Below are positions 25,301 to 34,300 of a stretch of DNA of 64,000 nt, piece after piece (the stretch's first letter is position 1; the number at the start of each line of letters is the position of its first letter). Where the stretch lies: NCBI GenBank assembly GCA_964036045.1, contig OZ038379.1, positions 181,778,936-181,842,935 on the forward strand, written 5' to 3'. A model generated the notes under the pieces. That model was given only the letters and a program-made list of their open reading frames with translations. It was not told the DNA's origin and did no database searches. Both the position numbers and the translations under genes were made by a program. This DNA is from Eutreptiella sp. 'Long Island Sound 2002' (taxonomy: Eukaryota; Euglenozoa; Euglenophyceae; Eutreptiales; Eutreptiaceae).

Positions 25301-28300
25301 GACCTTGGAGATGCCGGCGAGCACGTCAACGATGCCATTGAAATCCAGCGCAGCGATGGGCGCGTCGCCAAAGTCCGTCGCATGCTCACGGCAGCCGTGC
25401 AGGAAGGCGGTGCGCTCCTCTACAGACGCGGAGGCTGCCCAGCGTAGGAAACGTGACATCAGCTCACGGTAGGGGAGCCATTGGTGCTTAGAGCTGTGCT
25501 CCCGCAGGGCCTCCACCTCAAGGTCCGACGCATAGCCCTCGGTGAGCACGTACCACCAGAGCTGTGGGCCGATGAGAAGAGGGTTCCCGTGCAGGCGAAT
25601 GGCCTTGACATCCGTCTTGGTGGCGAAGTGACGAGCATCACCGAGCAGCTGCCGGTCATTGGGGCTCCACGTGATGCGCAGGAAGGGCCAGGACTCCGCG
25701 GGTCGCAGTTGCTCGCGTTGTTGTTCCGGAGAGATGGAGGTGAAAGCTGGCATGGTACCTGCATAGTACGGGGTATTGGGAGGCGTGGTGGGCTCACGTA
25801 CAGGTCACAGGATGGGACAGACGCAGAGCACAGCGTCACTGCATTGAGTCTAGGCGCCAGCGCGTTGCGGCCCCTCAGTGCCACCCTGCTGCGTCGCAGA
25901 AGCGGTCTGTGGCTTTCTTGCTGCGCTACAGCTCCATTGTCACCTCGTAGCAGGCTTAGCCGTCAGTGTCCAAGGGGGGTCGGGGCATGGCCAGGGGCAC
26001 GGGGGCAGCAGAGGATTAGTCGACACATCTCGCCTCTTCATGTACCCGCTAGCACTGTAATTTTCCCACCGCATGTGTCTTGGCTTGCACTCCTGTCATG
26101 CCAATAACCAGCACCCGTACATCGGCGTCTGGACAGTTCTGGGTGGCTCAGGGTGATCTGGGTGTGGATCCTATGGGCTGTGGCAAGCCTGTCCCGAGGT
26201 AAATCAACCAAGCGCACATGGCCTACTCATTGGTCGTAATCTGGATGGAACCAGCTCCGCCGCGTTGAGGTGGTAGCCGTTCATCGTCGGACATTCGCTC
26301 CATTCGCTGTGGCCGCAATCGGGATGAAACCAGCTTCGCCGTGTGGAGGTGGTAGTCGTTCATTGCCAGATACCCGCTCCGTTCGTCACGGCCGCAGTCA
26401 GGATGGGACCAGCTCCGGCGTGTAGAGGAGGTAGTCATTCATTGCCAGATACCCGTTCCATTCGTCACGGCCGCATTCAGGATGGGACCAGCTCCGCCGT
26501 GTTGAGGTAGTAGTCGTTCATCGGTGGACACCTGCTCCATTCGCTGTGGTCACTGAGTTGGCCTTGTGCACATCCGAGGCAGTTGGTGGCGGCCTGCACG
26601 TCAGCGGTAGAGTCGTAGCTGCTGGTAGTGGGGCCTGCGAGGCGAGGGGTGGGCCGAGAGCGGCCCTGGGAGGGTGGTGGCTGTTGCGGCGAGTGTGTGT
26701 GGCTGTGTACGCGCGCACTGCCGCGCTTCTCGCAGTCGCTCCGGCGGCGCTTTGTTCTTGGTCTGTGCGTGCTGCCTTTGTTGGGGTGTACCATCCCACG
26801 GTGCCGGCCCTGGTTGTCAGGGGTCGGTGTGTGGCGGGCCGCGCTCGGGGGACGTCCCCCTTTCCGCGGGATGGCTGGCTCAGCGCTAGACGTCCAGCCT
26901 CTGGTGACGGCGCTAGTTACCCACCATGTATGCATGGTGCCCGAGGCCGCGGGGTCAGGGGCCGCTTGCCCGGGGGGAGCCACTTTCTAGGGTTTGTGTG
27001 CTTGTTGTTCTTTGGTCTGCGCGCTGGGCTGCTTTTGTCGTTTTGGTGTGGCTTCCCTGGCCCATGTTCGAGGGGCTTTAGCTGGTCTGAGTGCAACGCC
27101 GACACAGCGCGCTCAGTGACCTTGCGCAGGAAAGGCGGCCGAGTTCAGCCTCATCCACAGGGCTGAGCCGGCCCGTGGGAAGGGTGTCTCTTGTTCGCCG
27201 CGACAAGGGGGTGGCACCGGAGGGAGGGAGGGAGGGAGGGAGGGAGGGAGGGAGGGAGGGAGGGAGGGAGGGAGAAGGGGACGAGAGAAATGGCAATAAG
27301 GAAAGAGAGCAAGGCAGAAAGAGGGGGGGGGGGGGGCAGGGGGCCGGGAGAGTGAGGAAGGGCAGAGCGGAGGGAAGGAGGTGCGAGGGGCAAAGGAGGG
27401 AGGGAGGGAGGGAGGGAGGGAGGGAGGGAGGGAGAAGGGGACGAGAGAAATGGCAATAATGAAAGAGAGCAAGGCAGAAAGAGGGGGGGGGGGGGGCAGG
27501 GGGCCGGGAGAGTGAGGAAGGGCAGAGCGGAGGGAAGGAGGTGCGAGGGGCAAAGGATGCGGAAGCGGACAGCCCAAAGCCACAGTCCCAATCTACAATC
27601 TCCCTTCAGAGCCCTGGTACGCAGCCCCAATCCACGGCCCCAGGCCTCAGTGTCAAGCCAGAGCCTCGACCCACAGCCCTTCCTCCTCAGGCCCCGATCA
27701 CTGATGATTGCTGGCCACACGGCTCTGTTCATTCAGGAGCGAGAGGCATTGCAGGCCAAGGCCCGCGCAACAGAGGCGGCCTTCGAGCAAGAACGGCACA
27801 ACGCACTGCAAAAGGTGCAGGAGCTCCAGCAGCGTCAAGCAGAGAAGCAAAACGTTGAGCACAGTCTGCAGGAGATGACCCAGCTCTTGAAGGAGAAGGA
27901 GCAGCAGCTGAGTGCTGCACGAGGGCAGGCCATGAAGCTTCAACAGTCGTGCGATGCAAAGGATGCCATGGTACACTGTCTCTTGTTGTTCTCTTTTTAC
28001 TGAAAAAAGTTTTTTTCGATACAGGGGGGGGGGGGGATTTCGCAGGGGATAATTTCGCCACCCTTGAAATCCCCAAAGCCCCAAGCAAGCATGTGTCCCG
28101 CAAAATGTCTCTCAATTTTCGAAAAATGATATGAAATCTGATGCAGACGATCCAGTAACTGGTGCAGAAGGTGCAGGCCTCTTTTTCAAGGCATCAACAG
28201 GCACAGGCGCGTTCGTAATCGCACCTGGCCCTGCTCAGGAAACACAATGCCTGCAGCTGTGGTGAAGGATGGAACTGTTACGCCAAAATTTCGCCAGGGG

Positions 28301-31300
28301 AAAATTTCGCCACCTTTCTTAACGGCGAAATTCTCCCCTGGCGAAATCCCCCCCCCCCTGTACCCGACCTACACCCCCCCCCCAAAAAAAACACGTGATT
28401 TAGCCTTTTTTCCGCCATCGACCTACGTTTTCCTGTGGTGCTCTGGGAGTGCGGTCCGGGGCAGGTCATGGTCGCCGACGGGGGGGGACTAAGGTCAGGG
28501 GCAAGGCGTCGCCAATGGAGGGGTGTGTGGTCAAAGGCTCGACATCGTCTCCCGCAGACGGAGGGAAGGCCAGGGCTGGCGCCCTCTTACCCCCATCCTC
28601 ATCCTCGCCCCGGCCCTCATCGCTTGTCCGTGTTCACTCTACTTGCCCCTGCCCACGTCACTTGCCACTGGGGAAGTCAGGTTTTCGCTGGGGGGAGGGG
28701 GGGGCAACGCGTGGAGGAACAGGGCACCTCACGCACACAGAAACACAGCGAGGCAGGCTATAGACGACCTGTGGACAGAGGTGTGTGGACAGCAAAACAG
28801 TCAAACAACCCCGGCAACAACCAGCACATCCTCAATACGCCAATTATTGGGCGCCGCTGACGCGCAAACGGCACATCCCGCCACATTCAGCACAGCCCCA
28901 ACACACCAACGACGGGGCTCCGCGAACGCGGAAACGACACCAGCAGGAGCACCGGCCGCAGCGGCCGACAGAAAGCAGCGACCCGACGCAACATGCGAAG
29001 GGAAGAACGGGTGACTGTCCAGGGCCCCGTAAAGGAACAACAACCGGACGGACTGTCACACAGGGGGTCGTTAGAGCCCCCGAAAACTGCGGGGCGGGGG
29101 AGGGGGGGGGGGGGGCTGTTCAGGAAAACCATCAAATCCATCCATCAAATACATGGCAAATGAAGATCTTTCTGAGCCCCTTGGACGCGCTGATCCCAAA
29201 AAACCCATTTTCATTTTTTGCCGAAGTTTGAGTCTGGTTCACCTCTGGGCCCAGGGGTCAGTCTCGGTAGGATTTTGGGGGGCCCGTCAATTGAGATTTT
29301 TTGGGAGGGACCAGCCAGAGGGCTGTATCGACCCCCTCCCCCCCCTGCAAACGAAAGCCTGCCCACCCCTGCCCTCCTCTGTTGCGCCTGTCCCTTGTAC
29401 GTGCCCCTGGCCTCTGCGCTCGCCCTCTCCCACCTCTCTGCCCCTCCCTGGCCATGCCTCCGCCCGCATCGGTGCAGGTGTCCGCGCTCAAGAAGCAGAA
29501 CGAAGAAGTCTCGGCACAGGCGGCCACCGGCGCTGGGACTCTGCACGAGCTGCGGGCCCAGAAGGCCGCAGCCGACAAGGCCAATCAGGAGTTGAAGGAC
29601 GCGGCCCGTGACCTTAAAAGCGCTGGTGCCAAGCAACAGAAGCAGGTCCTGCTCGTGTGCGGTGCTCTCTTTGTGTGGTCGCTGCGGCGCCATGCCGGAG
29701 CCAAAGACACGGTGCGAAAAGACTGAGCCGGCAGGAACAGAATATGGTCATCCCGAAATAAAAGGGGAGAACATCACGGGAACGCGCTGGACATCGCGGG
29801 AGAGGACTGCGAGCGGGAAATCAACATCGCGAAGCACAATGCGCAGGTGCCAGAGAACACCACCAGGCCACGGCTTCGTGACGACCGTGACTCTACCGCG
29901 GGGGGGGCAGAGGCCAAAAAAAAGTTTGTGTACCTAAAATCGACCTCCAAATTCAGGCCCCCTTTGATAAATCTCATTTTTTTCCCGAGGAACAGCTTTC
30001 TGATGTGGGTGGGGGGGTGGGTCAGGCGGAAGAGCCCAGGCTGCCCCCCCCCCCCCCCTGGCCCCGGGGTAACGGTAAGCCGTGGCCTGAACACCACCCC
30101 CCAGACTGCGGCGGTCTCTGCATTCCGGCCGCTACCGCTGCACTGCCGGGCCAGTGGCAGTGGATGTGCATGCCCTGCAGCCCCTCTACGACGGGGTTGG
30201 GGTCGGAAACCTGAGGTCCCGCGGCGGACCAGCCTGCGTCAAAGGCCACGCTGCCTGTCCACAGTCTGTGTGGCACCGAGATGCCTCCGGCGAGCATGAC
30301 CACCACGAAATACGGGGTGCACGGCACGGACGGCTGCCGTTGTGCGTGGGGTTGGGACGGGGGCGCAGGAGTGCCGCATCACGCGTGATCCCGTGGGCCT
30401 TGATGGCGGGCGGTGGGGGTGCATTCTGGAGACCCGGTGGGGGTGTGAGGTTTGAGGTTTGAGGTTTGAGGGGCGCCCAGCACGTGGCGGCGGGAACCGT
30501 GCCGACAACGCTCTCCCTGGGAAGGGCGCCAGGGAGCAGCCCACGTGCAGCCCCTCCGGCCCGGAGGGTGACGCAATGAGGGCTGGTTTCGGAGAGGGGG
30601 CGCCTCGAAAACTGGGGGACGGGGGGGGGGGCGTGCAAGCCGGAGAGGCACGACCGGGTTCACGGCGGCGCCGCACCCGCCCGGTCCGGTGGGCCGATGC
30701 TCACCAGAGGCCTGCACAGCGGGCCCTTCCACCCTCCCGCTCCACACTTCCAGAGAGGGAGCTGCATACTTCCCCGACCCCTTCCCCCCTCCCGCTCCAA
30801 GTGGCGAGAGGCCAATAGGCGCCGTCAGCTGCAGACAGCAACGCAACATGTCTAACCTCCCGCTCCACACCCCCAGAGAGAGAGCGGAACACGATCTCCC
30901 ACGGGCCGAGGAACAGCGACACACACCTCCGCACAACACAACCAAGCGCTTGCAAGAAGTGCCAACCGGTAGACCTACTGCAACCGTATGATTGCCCCCC
31001 CCGCCCCCACGCCACTCTGGAAAGAAGGGGTGGGAAGATGAGGTCTCCCATGAATGCTCTGGCGGTCCGGTGGGCCTTTCCGGGATCACGAGCTGGTGTG
31101 GGCTGTCAGGAGGACGTGTGCCTTGTCTTGCGGAGGGGAGTGGCTGGAGAGTGTCATGGCCCACCTCCTCACCGCCGGTGCGGAGGTACCACTGGTTGCC
31201 CGGGCTCACGGAACGGGATGCACCAACCGCCACCCCCCCCCCCCCCTACGGCGGACGGTGTAGGGGAGACCCCAGAGGGACTCACCTCGCAGGTTGCAGC

Positions 31301-34300
31301 CCCCCCCCCCAGGGGGGGGGGGGGTTGGTGAAGGGACGCTCACATGTTTCATCTGAACGTTGCGCACCAGACCGAAAGACGTCCCGGACTGCTCTGCAGT
31401 TCCCAAGGAGTTACATCCAACCGCTTTTCTTGCTTTGTTCTTGTTTCGCGGTTCTCGACGTGTGTGTGGAGCGGGGGTCCCGTGAAGGCGGGAGTCACCG
31501 TGCAGTGGTCGCCCCTCTCCCCTGAGCTTGCCCCTTATCTCCCAACCCAAGATGACCCGCGGAAGCGTTGTCATGGACCGAGGGACGGTGCCGTTGGCGT
31601 GGCTGGGGACCGCACAGCGATACATGGGCGGTCCGCAAGGGGAAAGACCTGCATCCCGCCAGCAGCCCCTCCGCCGCTACCGGAACGGAAGGAATTCTGC
31701 TTCTGGGACCAGCGGCCTGCCCTTCCGAGGCGTGCAGGAGTGGCTGGGCTGATGGGCGCCCTCTCGGCGGTCCTCTGTGAAAGGGAGTCGAGCCTGTGCC
31801 CCTGTCCCTCGTGATCTCAGGTGCAAGAGCTTCAGGAGCAGTGCAAGGCCTTGGGCCGCGAGAAAGACGCCGCCGTGGCAAAGGCCGCTGAGGATTCGAA
31901 GAAGATGTCGCAGTTGGAGCAGGATATGGCCGCGTATGCGCTGCTCGCAGTAACCGGCGATGTGCTGTGTCCTCGCGGTCTTGCGTCGCCTGCGCACGGG
32001 ACTCCAACCGCATTCCGGCGACGGTTGGACCTGCCAAGGCAGACGGCCGAATTCATGGGTTTGGGAGCCCAAGGGGGAGGAGGATGGGGGTCTCCACACA
32101 CACCCCGCAACATTGGATAGGACACCATGATGAGGGGGGATGGCATGGGTGTGTGGGGTGTGCGTGTTCGGGTGCTTTGCAGTTCCCCTTGTATTGCTGC
32201 CCCTACGCTGCCCATGCTTAGCGGTTGTGCACCCACTGCCGCACGCTTCGCAGAGACATGAGTCTGCCTCACTGGTGGGGACTCCACAGGGCAGGATTGG
32301 ATATCTCCCCGCGCTGTTCCAGAGGTGAGGGTTCGGGGAGGGGGGGGGGGCATTGGTCACTGACGGTTCAGCACCAATTGTTCTGGCTGGGATGGCCAAA
32401 AAGTTGAGGATCGGTGGACCAAAACCTGCCGCCTTTTCTTTCACCCGATGTGCGTGTACTCAAAATGCTGAGATCTTTGTGGAGATTTCAAATGTGGATG
32501 GACATCATCCAAACGGTTGTTGACCACGCGCAATGCCTCAGCCTCAGCCTCATGCGTCATGCCAACCCCCCCCCCCCCCAGTCATCCATCCCTGCCACAG
32601 GCAATCGGGGATGGCGATTGCCTGCCTTGGATTCTTTCAGGCACCCGATCATCAGCGGATGGATTCCACGCACGATTCCTTCCATGTCCCCGACGGGTTT
32701 GAGCATTTTCCAGCAACATCACCTCGATTTGGCCCTGCCAAACAAAGGCCCCCGGGTTCTGTGTGTGGCAGCGGCCCTCTGCCTGCGTCTGTCCAGGGCG
32801 GCAGCCCCCGCCACACCACGGTTTGCCCGCAGCACAGGGGTGTCCTGAAGAAGCCCAACAATTTTTTCCCGCTAAAGACAGCCCTTAAGGACAGCCCCCA
32901 GGGACCGCCAACCGCCAACCGCCACAAACCGCCAACTGCAAACCACCGCCGCCAGCCGCTAACCGCCAACCGCAACCAACTGTCACCAACCACCAACCGC
33001 CAACAACCGCCAACCGCCTACCATTGTTCAATACTGTTTCCGTGGTCCTGTGTCATGAAACAGAGAGCGTCCCCATGAACGTTCGTTTCTGTTGGCGTTG
33101 CGAACCTCCCCTTTTTTTTGCCTTTAAGGTCGCAGGACCTCTTTTGGCAGGTTTGGCTCGCACCCACAGGCACACACCACAGCACACTGCCACACAGCAC
33201 CCCCGCTACTCTGGCCTCCCACAACACAGTCACAAGCGGCAGACGCCCATTCGCGCACTGCGCCTGGGAATTGTGGACTGCAGAAGTGTGTGGGCCACTG
33301 CAGCCAACAGTTTACCTGCCCACCCACCCGCCGTTTTTCATGGAGCTCAAAGTGGCGGAGCGCCCGGGGCTATGGCGTCAGGGTCATGTGGGCCTTGGGT
33401 GGGTAGGTCCTGGGGATCGGTGCCGTTGCGTGTGTCGCATACGATGGCTGGCGGTTTGCGGGGCGCGATGGGGGGGGCAGGGAAGTCGGGTTTTCGCTTG
33501 CGGGGGGGGGGTTCAATAAAGCCTCCCAAAACGGGGGGGGGGGGTGTTCGGGAAAAGGGCTCAATTGACAGGACCATCAATCAGTTATTCTGAACTCTGG
33601 CGCCAAAGGCGCCGAAAATTTTGTTGAGCACTGAAAATGGTCATTTTTTTTTCCACCGAATACATGGCAAGTGATGATTTTTCTGAACCCCCTTCGACGC
33701 GCTGATTCCAAAAAAATCCCATTTTCATTTTTTTTTTTGCCGAATTTTGGATCCGGGTCACCTCTGGGGCCCGGGGGTCAGTCTCGGTACGATTTTTCTG
33801 GGCCGTCAATGGAGCATTTTTGGGGGGGCGGAGGGGGGGTCCACCCAGGGGGCTGTGTCGACCCCCCCCCCTGCAAACGAAAGCCCGCCCACCCCAGGGG
33901 GTCGTGGCCCTGTGCCCGTCCGACCGTGCCGCAGGCTGAAGAAGAGCGTCGCCGACCTGAAGACAGAGACCAAGCAGCTGCGGATGGAGAACAAGGAGCT
34001 GCGTGAGCAGACGGCCCCGCCCAGTGCGGCGCAGATGGAGGAGATGAGGGACAGGCTGAGCGCTGCTGAAAACAGAGCTCGTGTTTTGGGGGACGCGAAC
34101 AACCAGATCCTGGGCCGACTGAAGAAGTGTGTTGCTGGTGGTTTGGTGTCTGTGTTGTGCTCCGGCGCGCTTTGATGGCGTGGGCGCTGGGCTCTCTGGT
34201 GGGGTCAACCTGCTGATGGTTCGGGCAATGCGTCTGCGTGCACCGGGTGTGTCCATCATTGGTCCCGCTTGGGGCGGTCCTCCGTGTGGGCCTGTGCGAG

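Larger units (their letters stand above)
18137..27219 (-). mobile_element. Non-LTR retrotransposon (APE-RT-RNase H type), antisense in gene B intron
   Basis: Two long minus-strand regions in one frame (ORF1 25753-23765, ORF2 23731-18512) plus a 79-bp tandem repeat upstream at 26243-26558 and ~350 bp of 3' sequence. ORF2 has an APE-type endonuclease, reverse transcriptase and RNase H, placing the element with the I/R1/L1-like non-LTR groups. The exact ends are not proven: I set them at the two GGGA microsatellites because no other target duplication is visible. No frameshift is seen over 7.2 kb, so the copy is young or under constraint. It interrupts no exon. Confidence 0.8.

Noticed and set aside
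18137-27219. LTR retrotransposon
   Set aside because: No long terminal repeats, protease or integrase; APE endonuclease plus RT order is that of non-LTR elements.
29735-29846. Exon-like segment ending in CAG/GTGCCA between gene B exons 10 and 11
   Set aside because: The acceptor phase does not match exon 10 and the phase-0 frame hits TAA; the helical-looking part (DCEREINIAKHNAQ) is too short to support alone.
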